Positions 35,850-48,700 of a stretch of 64,000 nucleotides of DNA are shown here, one piece after another. The DNA lies in the NCBI GenBank assembly GCA_002914805.1, contig JXTB01000386.1, positions 252,847 through 316,846 of the forward strand. Reading direction: 5' to 3'. Made by a program: the position numbers and the translations under genes. The DNA comes from Parasponia andersonii (taxonomy: Eukaryota; Streptophyta; Magnoliopsida; Rosales; Cannabaceae). The notes below the pieces were generated by a model. The model did not search any database and had not been told where the DNA came from. It was given only the letters and a program-made list of their open reading frames with translations. Numbering within the stretch: position 1 is the first letter of the stretch; each line of letters begins with the position of its first letter.

Positions 35850-38800
35850 ATTTTTGCTTCTACTTAGAAGTAAAGCTTCTGAAAGGCTCTCCTCTATTCA
35901 AAAACGTCTAGCAAATGAGGAACTTTTTCTGATTCCCTCTTGTTTAAGAAAATTGAAACTCTTACTTCTTCGGACTCTTTGTTGTCTCAGGAAGAAATCT
36001 ATTTTCGTGAGCAGAGCCGGGTTAAATGGCTTAAGGAAGGGGACAGGAATTCCTCTTTTTTTCATAATGTGGTCAAACGTCGGCGATCTAAAAAGGTATT
36101 AAGACATATGAAGATTGGTGATGATATTATTGATGATGTTAATCTGATTTCCGCTCACATTCAGTCTTTTTATAAAGATTTGTTTGCTGAACCCCTCCAT
36201 TGTGTTATTGACTACTCAGTCATAGAGGGGGTTATTGACTATTAGATCGACTATTTTTCTTATGGACGCTTCTAGTGCACCAGGCCCCGATGGTTACTCT
36301 AGGAAATTCTTTCGTCATTGTTGGGACATAGTAGATACGGATGTTGTTTTGGCTGTACAACAAATTTTTAGAACTGGTTTGCTTGTTCCTGGACTTAATT
36401 TGAATTTTTTAGTGTTGATCCCCAAAGTGGATCATGCTCTCTCTATTGATCAATATCGGCCAATTGTTTTGGGAAATTTTCTCTATAAAGTGGTCACTAA
36501 AATTTTAGCTGATTGCCTGGGTCATATTTGCTCTAGTATTATTTCTCCGAATCAATTTGGATTTGTTCTGGGCAGAAATATTAGAGACTGTATTGTTGGA
36601 GCTTCGGAATGCTACAACTGCTTAGACAAAAATAGTTACGGAGGTAATTTTGCAATGAAATTGGACATTAGAAAAGCATTTGATACTTTGAGATGGGATT
36701 TTATTAAGACTGTCCTCTTGTCTTTTGGTTTCGATGTTACTTTCGTGAATTGGGTGGATAACATTTTTCACTCAGCTCGGCTATCTATTTTGATTAATGG
36801 AACTCCTCATGGTTATTTTTCATGTTCTCGAGGTATTCATCAAGGAGATCCTCTTTCCCCTCTCTTGTTTGTTTTAGCAAAGGACTATCTTAGTCGCTAC
36901 TTCATGCAATTAATTAAAATGGGTGCTCTTGTTCCAATGACTTCCACAAGAAAAGAGAAGGCACCAGTTCATTTTTTATTCGCTGATGATGTTCTTTTGT
37001 TTGCTCGCGCTTCAAATTCCAATATTAAAACCATTATCCATGCCCTCTATCATTATGAAACTATTTCATGCCAACATGTGAATTATAGCAAATCTTTCAT
37101 TCATTTTGGTCGAGCTGTTCTTGCTAATCGACTTTCTGAATTTTTGTGCACTACTGGTATGAGAAAGGGGGGCACAGTGCTTTCTTATCTTGGGGTTTCT
37201 CTCTTTGTTGGTACTCCAAAGCATCGCACTTTTCAGCCGATTCTTGATAAGATCAATGCAAACTTTGAATACTGGAAAGGTCTCACTCTCTCTATGGCGG
37301 AAAGGGCTAGTTTGATTAATTATGTCATTATGGGTCAGTTGATTTACTCTTTTCAAGTTTATAAATGGCCTATGACCTTTCTGAAAGATCTGATTTCTTC
37401 CACTAGAAATTTTCTCTGGTCTGGATCTTCCAAGATTTCTAAACCGGTCATTGCATTGTGGAGAATGTGTTGTAAATCTAAGGATGATGGTGGTTTAGGT
37501 CTTCGGGATCCTAAAATTCTTAATGCAACACTTTTAAAGAAACTTTCTTGGAGCTTAATGACTTTAGATTCATTTGTCTTTCACTTTCTAAGGGACAGAT
37601 TCTTTTCTAATGGCTTCTCTCAACATAGGTTTTGGAAATCTTCCATTTGGTGTGGGCTAAAAGATCATGTTTAGCCTCTTGTTGATGAATTAATTTGGGC
37701 AGTGGATAGAAATTCTAAAGTACAATTTTTGATAGGAAATTGATTGGGCTCTCCTTTAACTAGTTTGATTACTTATACTGACAATTTAGAGCCTAGTTTT
37801 GATGCAGTTATTGATGATGTTATATCTGATTTTGATTGGTCTCTTCCGGCTTTTTTTGTCTCCAATTTCCCATAATTTGCAGATAAAATCAGAAATACAG
37901 TTATTGGTGATTCTGACACTTTGATTTGGCGTCATTCGGTTTCTGGTGTGGTCTCTTGTGCTGATAGTTATAAATCCTTGGTTGGCATTGCTTCAAAAAG
38001 AAGATGGGGTAGTAAGTTCTGGGCTTCTTTTATCCCTCCTTCTCGTTCTTTGGTGTTTTGGAGGTTGCTCTAGAATAAGCTTCTGACTGAAAAGAATTTG
38101 ATTCGTAGAGGATTACTTATGCCTTCATGCTGTCGATTTTGTTTTTATCATGAAGAAGATGCTTATCACCTTTTCCTTACTTGTAAATTTGCCCTTTCCA
38201 TATGGGATGCTATCTCAACAGCTTTTCAGAGAAGAATTCGCTTGGATGGTTCCATAATTGATCTATGGTTAGATGCAATGGAAGCTACTTTCAGTACCCA
38301 AGTATCACAGCTATGGCGCTCAGCAATTATGACTGCTATTTGGGTGATTTGGACGTCACGTAATAAAAGGTTGTTTGATGATGAAACTGTCTCTATTAAC
38401 TCTGTCATTGCTTCAATATGGCGTGCAGTTGGCGAGTCCAATAAGATTGGCTCAGGAACAATGAGAAATACCATGGAGGAGTTACAGATTTTGAAATGTC
38501 TTCATGTTCAGATTCGGCCTCCAAAGGCGCCAAGAGTCTTGGAAGTTCAGTGGCATATTCCCCCAGTTGGCTGCTTGAAGTTTAATACAGATGAGGCTGC
38601 CTTTGGTAGTCTAGGCTTGGCAGGTTGTGGAGGCATTTTTCGTACCTCTCGAGGCTTTTTTAAAGGAGCTTTCGCTATCCCTCTAGGCAAGGGTTATGCT
38701 TTTAAGGCGGAACTAGCAGGTGCAATTTATGCAATTTCTTATGCATGGGCCTTTGGTTGGAAGCATTTATGGCTTGAGAGTGATTCTTCATATCTGGTTA

Positions 38801-39341
38801 CTCTTTTAAGGGCACGTTTCCCTTCTATTCCTTGGCGCTGGAAGCCATCTTGGTTACGCTGCATTGACAAGATTTCAAAGATGAATTTTCATGTTTCTCA
38901 TATCTTTCGGGAAGGTAATCCAGTTGCTGACATCTTGGCTTCTAGAGCGACAAGTATTCAGGCTCCAACCTGGTGGCATAACACTCCTTCATTTATTCAT
39001 GAGGCCTTCTCCAAGGACTGTTCAGGACGAAGTACTTTTCGTTTTTCTTAGTTGCCCATATTATGTAATACAATGTGCTCTCTTTTTCCTTTCTGCGGTT
39101 TCTCCTGCTGGGTTTTACGTGAAAAAGTTTTTAACGAGTCATTGTAGGGAGGTTAAAACAATGATTATGTTTCGGCATAGCTATTTGACTTCTTCCAGGG
39201 CTTTTAGCTTTGTTTCTTTTGTTTTCTTTCCCATTCAAGGGGTGTTTCACACTTGGTTACCTTTTGTACCTTTCTTTTTTTATTTTAATTTTAATAACTT
39301 ATACATTTCCTCTAACTAACATGTAGCAAAAAAAAAAAGTC
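35850..39341 (+). mobile_element. LINE (non-LTR retrotransposon), 5'-truncated
   Basis: The coding relic begins inside the linker upstream of the reverse transcriptase, with no endonuclease domain, so the copy is 5'-truncated as usual for LINEs. It has reverse transcriptase, a zf-RVT region, an RNase H domain, a pyrimidine-rich 3'UTR and a terminal run of A at 39330-39340. A flanking target duplication was not found. It lies between the ankyrin-CCCH promoter and the NRP1 3' end, in the opposite orientation to both. Confidence 0.85.
35857..39051 (+). pseudogene. LINE ORF2 remnant: reverse transcriptase and RNase H
   Basis: EEIYFREQSRVKWLKEGDRN and FFHNVVKRRRSKK open the linker. After a frame change near 36235, DASSAPGPDGYSRKFF, LVLIPKVDHALSIDQYRPI, KLDIRKAFDTLRWDFI, RGIHQGDPLSPLLFVL and the catalytic FADDVLLFAR follow in one frame to 37674. 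The frame continues past stops at 37672-37674, near 37741, near 37873 and near 38071, through a zf-RVT segment (CCRFCFYHEEDAYHLFLTC), to an RNase H domain (about 38580-38960: FNTDEAAFGSLGLAGCGGIF, AELAGAIYAISYAWAFGW, LESDSSYLV, FREGNPVADILASRA) and a stop at 39049-39051. With four stops and one frameshift it is inactive. Confidence 0.88.
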
Positions 39342-40756
39342 CAAGAAGATCCATAATGTTAGCATTATCATATTAATAAATAATCGTAAGGAAAAAAAAA
39401 AGTATTTTGCCATATCCGAAAGAAAATCCGTGTTATATTCAGAAATATTATAAACCCCTCGAACCATCACCCTATTATATAAAATAAGCTTTAATTCAAT
39501 TTATCAAATTACTTCTATTTAGACGTCAAATGCAATAAAATGCATGTCCTTAAAAGACCGAAACAGAAAATTATATATGTAACCAAACAAATCTAACCAA
39601 ATTGTCAAAACTACAAAGTTTCGGTAAAAGGAAAAAAAAAAACATTTTAAATTAGTCATAAAAATGTTTCAGAATCAAACAAATACTAAATTATTCTTTT
39701 TCAAACGAAAAAAAAAATGTTTGGACTTTTCTATTTTGAAAATTTTTTTTCTTACAAAAAAAAAAAAAAAAAGGTTCAAGCTTGCTTGTAAACGAGTATA
39801 AATTGATCAATTCAGTTTCGTTTTCTTACACGATTTCTTTTCCTGATTTAGTAATAATTAAATTTGAAAAATATTTCACAACAAAGAAAAGTATTATTGT
39901 AGAGAATCCTCTCATATTTTTCAGATATAACATATGATACAACGAGTAACATTAGGGACATTCAGCTAAAAAGCATGTTACATCAATATGCACATCAATA
40001 CGTGTGCATGTTATGTGTTATGTATTATTCAAAACATTATTCACGACACAATCACCTTAATTGTTATTTGTATCCCATTCCCATGTCGTCGTTCTATAAA
40101 ATATATGCTGTTATTGGTCTGAAATGTCACGAACGACGTATCGATTAAAGTTAACATAAGGTGTTTTGTCATCTTATTACTAACAAAAATTAGGTGCTGT
40201 TTTCCATCTCAATTGCTTCATGGCGTGTCGTTTATTACAGCGCCATTTCTCTCATATGGCAGAACAAGACATTGCAAGGATGCTGTGTCGTATCATCAAT
40301 CATGAGGGTTCATTTGTCGTGTTCTGCCAAATTAACAAATTTTATATTTTAATTTTTTCAGAGTTCATATAAGAACAAATACTGTATAATAGCTATATAC
40401 AATGACCAAAATGTTTCAAGCTAAACCCAAAAGATTTCTGATAAACAAGGATAAAAAGAGAGGCCACTATTAGATTTAGCTATATATTCATTTTTCAACA
40501 AACTACTTAAAAACAGAGGGAAAAAGAATTAAAACCAAATTACCTAAAAACATGAAATAATAAATAACTCCAGTCGACATGTGTACTTAAAAAAGGATGA
40601 GTTAAAAAATGGCAGCATTTGGTTGCTACAAGGTAGCTGCCATAAGCTCAAATTCTCACATAATATAAACTAGGAGGGTAAATATGCTTCTGTAGTATTG
40701 CCACGATCCATCCAAAAGGAAAAACAGAAAAGCAGCAAGTAATGGTTTAACTAGTC
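39342..40756. other. Intergenic, no gene seen
   Basis: AT-rich with several A or T runs. It contains the inverted repeat at 40257-40329. The last part is probably the 3'UTR of the minus-strand NRP1 gene. Confidence 0.5.
40257..40329. repeat. Inverted repeat / hairpin, 15-base arms
   Basis: TGGCAGAACAAGACA (40257-40271) and TGTCGTGTTCTGCCA (40315-40329) pair at 14 of 15 positions around a 43-base loop. A second short hairpin, TGGCG ... CGCCA, lies just before it (40231-40255). The arms are short for a plant miRNA precursor. Confidence 0.6.
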
Positions 40757-43700
40757 TCATTCTGCATCATCATCTTCTTCTTCTTCATCTTGTTCGTCGT
40801 CATCATCACCATTTTCCTATATAGAGACCATCAAGCCGTCCAGAATATGAATCAAATTCTCGAACTTACAAACAATTTTAAGTGGAAAATGAGCAAAATT
40901 TTAGAGTTGGTGAAAGAAAAAAGAAACTTGTGTTTAACCTTATATATCTATATATATATATATGTATGTGCTGATCAAATTCCTGGTTATTATAGCAATA
41001 CCATGCTGATCAAAATTTTAGTTGATCAACTGTACCGAGAAAAGGCACATTGTTGAACTCTAACTTTCATAGAGGTATATATTGCAGTTCATATATATTG
41101 CTTTTCTTAATCCTTTTTGGTTCCATCAGGTAAATTTAATTCCAATGAGTATATGAGAACAAGTTTATCTATGTTTACCTCTTCGTCATCTTCATCTCCA
41201 TCAGAATCGTCTTCGTCAGCATCCTGGAACAATAAAGATACATAGTATTTTAAGTACAAGGCAGGCATAAAAAGGAAAGCTGACTATCAAAATTACCACT
41301 TAAATCTAGTGAAAGGATCCAAGGGAAAAGAACAAAAAAATTGATGACAGATTATTACATTGTTGAAATACTTCAGAGGATTGGGCCATAAATCCTCCTT
41401 AATTATCTCTCCTACCTGCAATTTCATGAAGGAAAAAGCAAATAAATAAAGGGATTAGGGAAAGGAGTAGAGAGAGGAGGGAAGAAATTTATATTTCTGC
41501 GACTTGAACAATGATTCTATGATTTTTAAGTGTAGAAGAACCTTGATAGATAGATTTAGAATTATAAAACCACGAACTGTCAAAATAATCATCAATGGTG
41601 TGCATTGAAAAGCAAAGTTATAAGAACACCTGCATTACATGTATCTAAATGCAATCATAAGTGAACAAAGGAAACACATCAAAACTTACCTCATCCTGAA
41701 GCTCTATCAAGTCCTTCTGTTCAGTTTCACTGAACCAACTAAAGAAACTGCAATTATTAGATCATTTTGGAGTTAGTCTCATGAATACAACAAACAAATA
41801 TAAATAAATGTACGTGTAAATTAAAAGAAGATATTGTTGTGGCCTACCTGTAGATACTGGCCATGACATATAAAACAAAGCAGTTTATGAGTATCACTCC
41901 ATATCACAGTTAGACAATAGTCATACTCATTCTTAGAAAGTCTCAACTAAGTACAGGAAATAATAGCCTCCCACATCTATTCGATGCTCCACTAGCTAAA
42001 GCCATAACAGGCATTTCAATAACTAATAAACTAGAATTAAGTTAGCCCCACGTAGAAAAGCACACAAATATTAAAGAAATGCGACCTCTGGTGAGCAAAC
42101 GGTCGCTTGTTTCCTTTCTTCTCATGATTAACTCCATTAACAGCAGCAGCCTTCAAAAGCAAATTATAAGTTAAGATTATTATGGTAGAAAAGAAAATCC
42201 ACAGGGTGCAAAAGGATTGACCGTTACCATGCCCTGTTTCCACTTGATAATGGTACCAGTTATCTTGGTTGTTCCTTCTTCAGAGAATGTGAAGGTTTTT
42301 GTAAGCTTTGTATCTTCAAAATAAGGATTCTCTTTGAAATTCTGAAATTAAGAAGGAAAAATAAAAAGGAAAGGAAAGTAGTTAGAATGGCATTCAAGTA
42401 AAGAAGCAGAACATTTTGTAAACTGAATTGAGAGAGAGAGGCCACTGAAAAAGGATGGATAAAATAACAGGCATGCTTAAGGGAAACTAAGGGAGAAAGG
42501 AAGCTTACGAATGTGATGGAGTATCCCGACTTTAAATCTTTAAAGTCCTCCACGTCTAGAGAGTCTAGATACTTGAAGATCTATGCCATGAACATAAAGA
42601 AGCATATTGTGAATATAGACAATCATTAATTCCTAGTTATAAACAGGACAGTGTTTAACTCTAGAAACTAATTTAGAAAAATATCAACAGAAAGATAAGC
42701 GAACATTGACTATTTTAGACCAAAAGCAGCCATATGGCTTGATAAGTTCTATATTATGCGCCAACCTTCTGGTCTTCCTCGCTCAAAGTATCACAAAGTG
42801 CAGGATGGCTCAGGAACTGCACAAAGCAATAATTCAGAAGTCACAAAGATACAAAGCTTTAATGTATCATTACATATTTAAATGTATATAAATACAAATA
42901 TATAGACTCTAAAATGCCAATAAGCCTTTCACAAACTAAGAACACAGATTCTTAAATATAAATCATCACTAACAGCAGTCAGCCAAAAGTCTGGAATGCT
43001 CTTGATAACATCATTCCGTTTTAAGTAGACAGGTCTGCGTATCTCATTGTATTTTTGCTCCACCTCCAACACTTTGTCGCTGGCTTCTTCATTGACCTGT
43101 TAATGCATATTCCAAGCTTCATTAGTACTCTAAACCATATTAATCTCAAATAGAATTCAAAGTCGCAAAACTTGTTGACGAGTAATGCTAAAAGATTCTG
43201 CAGCAATTCATAAGTATATGACATTATGCTAAAGCATTCTAGCGCAATTCATATTACAACTGATTCAAAATACTTACGCATAACATTTCTTAATTTTATT
43301 TCAGAAAGAATGACAAGGAAAAACACCAACTGAATCAAAGTTTGTAACTTTCTTAATTCTGTGACAATGAGAAACCCAAGTTCAAAAAATTCAGCAAATT
43401 AGACAAAAATAAAATAAAATAAAATAAAATAAAGAAAAAAAGAAAAAGAAAACTTGGGTAAAACATAAGACGGCTATAAACAAAATAATTCACCAATTAA
43501 AAACAAAGGAAAGTACAGTCGGTTTTCTTAACATGAGCAAACACATCAACAAAAATTCACAACTACCCATCAACACACAAACCGAGAGGAACATAAACCA
43601 CATTCACAATCATATTACAAGACCGAATTCCACCATAACAAAGATGAAACACTGTAGATACACACAAAAACAAAAATACCCATTGAAGAAAAAATAAAAG

Positions 43701-43869
43701 CTTGTACATGCACATATAAAAAACGAAACAGAGTGAGAAAAAGGGCAACCTTCTCGAGCTCTTCTTGAGCCTCCTGCAACTTCTCGATTGAGAGAACAAG
43801 CTCGTCATCAACGTGTTCAGTTTCCTCCTCGGGAGCAACCTTCGTTTTCTTCCCCTTGTCAGCCACCAT
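40757..43869 (-). CDS. NRP1: NAP1-related protein (SET/NAP histone chaperone)
   Basis: Ten exons on the minus strand: 43869-43750, 43096-42974, 42816-42766, 42580-42509, 42341-42228, 42150-42086, 41747-41690, 41415-41359, 41223-41179 and 40816-40757. All borders are GT-AG and phases agree, giving 254 residues, close to the Arabidopsis NRP length. Features: an N-terminal helix ([17 protein letters not shown]) for dimerisation, the NAP/SET fold ([88 protein letters not shown]) and a strongly acidic tail of Asp and Glu. These chaperones bind H2A-H2B in the nucleus and affect chromatin and root growth; that comes from the family. ATG 43869 is chosen because the frame starts MVADKGKK as in plant NRPs. 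Confidence 0.92.
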
Positions 43870-44552
43870 TTTCAACGAAACTCAAGCAGACCGTTCTTCT
43901 TCTTCTTCTTATTCTCCTTCGGGTATTGGGTTTAGGGTGGCTGTTCCTTCTTCTTCCTCAAGGGGAGCATTCAAGGAGAAGGGTTAAGCACAAACCTCAC
44001 ACCACATTGCAAGGTATTTATATATTGAGAGTATTGGGTCGAGAGAGGGGAAGCTCTAGTTCCGGCGCTTTTAGTTTTTCATGCCAGGTTATTGAGTGTG
44101 GGCCCCTCCACTCTCACAAAGTGCACCCACATGCGTAGGGTACTAGGGTTTTAGGCTAAAAGATATTTTTGGGGTTTATACATAGAAGAGAATACTGGAT
44201 TGATTTCAAATGTAAACTCAAAAATACCCTTTCCCAATTTTCTGTGCCAGTTTTCTTTTTTTTTTTCTTGATGAAACACATTTTTTTTTTTAATGGAAAA
44301 TTGGTTTAGAACCTACGGAATCATTTTTAGCCCCTAAAGAATTATTCAAATCGAATTTTGGTTTATGATTTTCAAAATATCTCAGATTTGGTCTATAAAT
44401 TATTTTTTTTAATCTTAGTTTACATCACATTTTTCGTCATAGTTTTGATCTATGGTTTATAACGAGATTGTTTAAAGTGAGACTATCGACCCAAACTAAG
44501 ACTCAAAAAAAAAAATTAAAGTTGCATAAAGTGACATTATAAATTCAAGAAT
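43870..44552 (-). promoter_or_regulatory. Leader and promoter region of NRP1
   Basis: Upstream of the start, on the transcript strand, lie a GAA-rich leader (43880-43970) and CTCTCAATATATAAATACC (43-44 kb boundary, about 44017-44035), which contains a TATA box (TATATAAATA) about 155 bases before the ATG. AT-rich DNA follows. Confidence 0.55.
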
Positions 44553-44748
44553 TTTGACGAAATATGTTGATTCAAGTGGTAAGAACACTCATTATATGGG
44601 ATTTCGGTATTCGAGTCACACTAGAAATATATATGAAAATCTATTATCCTTAATGGAATAAAATAGGAATTGGATATTAAAAGGTATTTTTTTTTAATTT
44701 GTAATAAGTGAAAGTCATTAGTTAAATTTATTTAAAAAAAAATAACAA
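44553..44748 (+). mobile_element. SINE-like retroposon, copy A, with 14-bp target duplication
   Basis: The 196-bp body is flanked by a perfect direct repeat ATAAATTCAAGAAT at 44539-44552 and 44749-44762. The head reads GACGAAATATGTTGATTCAA, with an A-box-like GTGGTAAGAACAC (44577-44589) and a B-box-like GTATTCGAGTCAC (44608-44620), as in tRNA-derived polymerase III promoters. The 3' part has TTTAATTTGTAATAAGTGAA and an A-rich tail. Two diverged relatives lie at 23134-23344 and 13975-14165 on the minus strand. It is noncoding. Confidence 0.85.
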
Positions 44749-44762
44749 ATAAATTCAAGAAT

Positions 44763-45770
44763 CAAACTCAAATAAAAGTATAATTCATATAACAAATCTA
44801 AGACATTTTGAAAGTCATGCAGTAAAATGAGATTTAAGATTTTTTTTTAATGGACTAAAAATAGGAATAATGATAAACTAATAGAATTCTGTACTGAATT
44901 CTATTAGATAACTACATTTAATTTAATTAAGACATTGAAAGAGCAACTACTATTGAAGATATATAACATATGAAAGTTAAAAAAGAGAAGACGAGGCAGA
45001 GGTAAGAAAAACTACTACTCGATGTTGTCTAACATATGAAAATTAGAGAGGAGAGGAAGCAGGTCTCTTTTATTACTATTATTATTATTATTATTATTAT
45101 ATAACTCTTTCATTATTGTTAATATACTGTATAAATTACATTATGCCCATAATACTTATTTTCATAGAAAGCACTTTTGAAAGGGAAGAAATAACGCTAA
45201 AATGAATAGACCAACCACCACAAAGTGTCAATCAGCCTAATGTCCTCCATTTCCTTCCAATTGAATTAAGTAAGGCCCTTAATAATCAAAAGTTCGAAGA
45301 GAGTACAAGAAAATTTTCGTTCTATTTGCCAAAATTGTTTTAAGAATAAATGTTTTAAGGTAAAAGTTAAAAAAATAGCCTTTAAAAAGTGGATCTTGCA
45401 GTGCCACAATATTTGGAAAATCAGTGAACATTAATCCGTAGGGCCCATGTGATTATTTTGTTAACTTTAAAGATAAATGGGGTTGTAATCCATTTTTCAC
45501 TTTTATTAAGCCCATAATTCTGAGTTACTGTGTTACCATAATATTTGGTCAAGCTTAATGAAAGGCACATACTCACATACACAGAACTTCAAATCGTTCA
45601 CTAACATAATGAAGTGTGTATCTCATAATCACTCTATGATCAGCTGAATCGTTTGGTAATGAGGCTTTTGCAGCAAAATACAAATAGCTAGATGCCCTTG
45701 AAATTAAGGGAACCCGCTATGGAAAACTCAAATACGTATGTAAATAATAGTCTATCGTACAAATTGGACC
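44763..45770. other. Intergenic between THADA and NRP1
   Basis: AT-rich, with an (ATT)n run at about 45073-45100. The part next to 45771 is likely the THADA 3'UTR or a last intron. No other gene is seen. Confidence 0.5.
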
Positions 45771-48700
45771 TTACCTGAGAAGAAAATATGGATCAAAATC
45801 ATCCCATATGGCATAGTCTTCTCTGGACCCAGGGATCAGGTCGTCAATGGTTGCTCCAATAACTTTCTCATGTGATTTAACTACTAACAAATAGAGGTTA
45901 CAAATCAAAGGGTTCCTAAGATAACAATTAATCCTTCTGCCTAGTTCAACGACATCAGACAGTAGAGCCGTACCATCCTCAACTCTTGCATTGAAAATGC
46001 AGTTTGAGAGGACATAAAAGCCAAGTAAATTTGCATAGAGTGGTAGAAATGCGTCTTTGTGGTTGCCAACACCGCCGAGCCAATTGAGTCCACCATGTTT
46101 CCCGCAGTGGTCCTCCATAAATGATGTCAACCGATCGGAAAATCTGAGTCTCCAGTCACATAGATATTTCCTAAACCGTGGTTTGTCCAATGAGTCAACC
46201 GCCCAAGATTTGGAACTTGCTAGCTTCTCCAAATGGGAGCAGCAAATCTGACAAATCAAAAGCCTCTCTTCATGATGATTATCAATTTCCTTATCAAAAA
46301 CACGTCTAACAAGATCCCCATCAGAAACCTCATAGTTTTCTGCTGCATTCAGTATTGAACGCAAAAGATAATCAAAGTACTCAGTCCAATGACCAAAGAT
46401 AAAAGAGAGATGCTCAAAACTCAATTCTATCACTTTGTCCACTTGGGTCGGAACTACTCCAGCATGAGAGCTCCTTACAGTTCTTTTACATCTAAAGCAC
46501 CCTTGAACATCCTTGGCAAGCCTTAGCCTAATGCCATCATCTTCATCCTCCAGCAGCTTGATACATATGAACCATATATCTAGTATCTGACAAGCATACA
46601 TATTAACAGCTTCCTTTGCTTCAAAACAGGAGAACGAATTATCAGGTGGTAACTGGCTACTAGTTACAGAAGAACCAACATGCTCAGCTTGCTCAAGCAA
46701 ACCAGATGCTATAATAGATTCTGCTGCTGCCATACGCATGCTTGCTGATTCAGATGAAGCACTATTCTTTTTAATTAAGTTGGTGAAGGCAGCAATTCTG
46801 TCATATAGTTGGGACAATTTTTCAACTTGTTCAGATTCAACAACACCATGCAATTTCCTCTGTTCTACATCTATGAGAATGGAGGTAGAAAACGAAGACG
46901 AAAGCTTCTTTACACAGACGCCCATACAGCGCATGAGTGTTTCGCGGGTTTTTGCATTCCTTGTGATCCTGTATAAGGAAATGAACTCATCCCAAAGCAG
47001 AAACACAGAATCACAATTCATCGCACCAATAAAAATTGTTTCGGAGGATTTTTTATCCTCTGCTTTCTGAAACTGCAGAGAGTTCCAGGTGAAAAGAGTC
47101 CTCAGAATATAATATGAACATCTCTGATTCTTCTCGATGTCTAAGAGCTTTAACAATGTTGTCTGGAGATTAGAGCTGCTCCAGCGCCAAATGATGTTAA
47201 TTTCACTCCTACACTGGTCATGGCATTCTGCACCAGACTCTGTCGATTTTAGAAACTTAAATAGCCACTTCAGTGTTGCTAGTCTAACTTCATATGCTGA
47301 ATCTGACAGAGAGTGGACCAGCCTTTCCTTGAGTCCTGCAACAGTGTTATCCATGTTAGACATGTTCAACCAGTTTGAATCAAGTGGGGAAGATTGCTGT
47401 GGCATCGGTAATGTGTCTTCGGTCACTTCCTCGGATGCTTGAAATACACAACTGAAGTAAGACACTGCTGCCTGCTGACGAAGTTCTGCTGTAGTTGGAT
47501 CATAATATGAAAGACCATTTGAAGCTCCTACATCTAAGCATTCTGAGGATAACTCCAAAAGTAGGTTTCGAATAGCATGAAAGCTTCTGCTTATATTGCA
47601 TGTTCTAGCAATACTTAGCATGTGATCAAGCACCTTTAAGAAAGAGGCATTTAGGATTGGGCAAGGACACAATCTAGGGGTTGCAATCCATGAACGCAAG
47701 AAAAGAATTTGAATCAAGTCAGCTAGAATCTGATCTTTCTTTGAGAAATCAGCAAGATTTCGACAATTTGTTTCAAGGAGAGAACCAAGCTGCAACAGTG
47801 TTCCATGTATCCAGTTGAATGAAGCATGATCGTATCCTTCGGTTTTCTCTAATGAAATGGACGACTCCGGAGCTGTCGTTATTTGGTTATCCACACAAGG
47901 CAACTCAGAGGCTATGTTGAGGAGCACAGCTGGCAATTTTTCATTTGATACCAGACCAGTCAAAGCTCTAGATGCAAGAAGACGGACTCGAAGATTGCTT
48001 TGGGTTGAACACCTCCTAATAAATGGCATGAGCAAAAAAGGATCCAGCTCATCTCCAATTTCACCTGCAATTGTTGAAGGCTTAAGCCTGGATAGAAGAA
48101 TAAGCATAGGGCACAAGCTAGGGTGCACAACATTTGCAAGGTTGGATTTTGAATTTCCAGATGACCCGTTGCCAAGCTGCTTGGTTGCCACTTTCAATTC
48201 ATTCATTAAAAATGGATGCAATGAGGGATACCTTCAAGCAATGAAATTTGATTAAAACCAACTCGACGAAACATATACTCAAACTAATCAACAAAAATTC
48301 ATGATAATGAGGAAAGTAAAGAATATAACTCCACAGTTAAAGGTGCAGGCTATGCATAAATAAGGGCTCCTAAATTGTTTGCGAGACTCTGTATTATTAT
48401 TTCTTAACAGCAAAAATTCAAAAGAGAATTGACTTCTCTTAAATATCTAAGAAAGAGAATCAAATCCAAGCAATCAAATGTCTAAATAATCACTAAATTA
48501 GCCAGAACTTGGACTAAAGAAATGGCCTCTGTACCTCTTCCGATCCTAGCTTGTGTTAGAATTTTAAGAGCAAATCAAACAACTCAGAATATAAATGTCG
48601 TAAAATTGTCCCAGTTTACTTAGATGGGTTCTTAAGTCATGTACACTAAAGAAGCCGCAGGGGCAGGATCTAACTTTATAAAAAAGGCGCCATAATCATA

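Noticed and set aside
40257..40329. Hairpin considered as a plant microRNA precursor
   Set aside because: The paired stem is only 15 bases with a 43-base loop, too short for a miRNA duplex.
43563..44138. Other frames overlapping the NRP1 start, including a 116-codon plus-strand frame
   Set aside because: They overlap the first NRP1 exon and its leader and encode low-complexity sequence.
46738..48255. Plus-strand frames of 100-132 codons
   Set aside because: Antisense of THADA exon 4; no recognisable protein.
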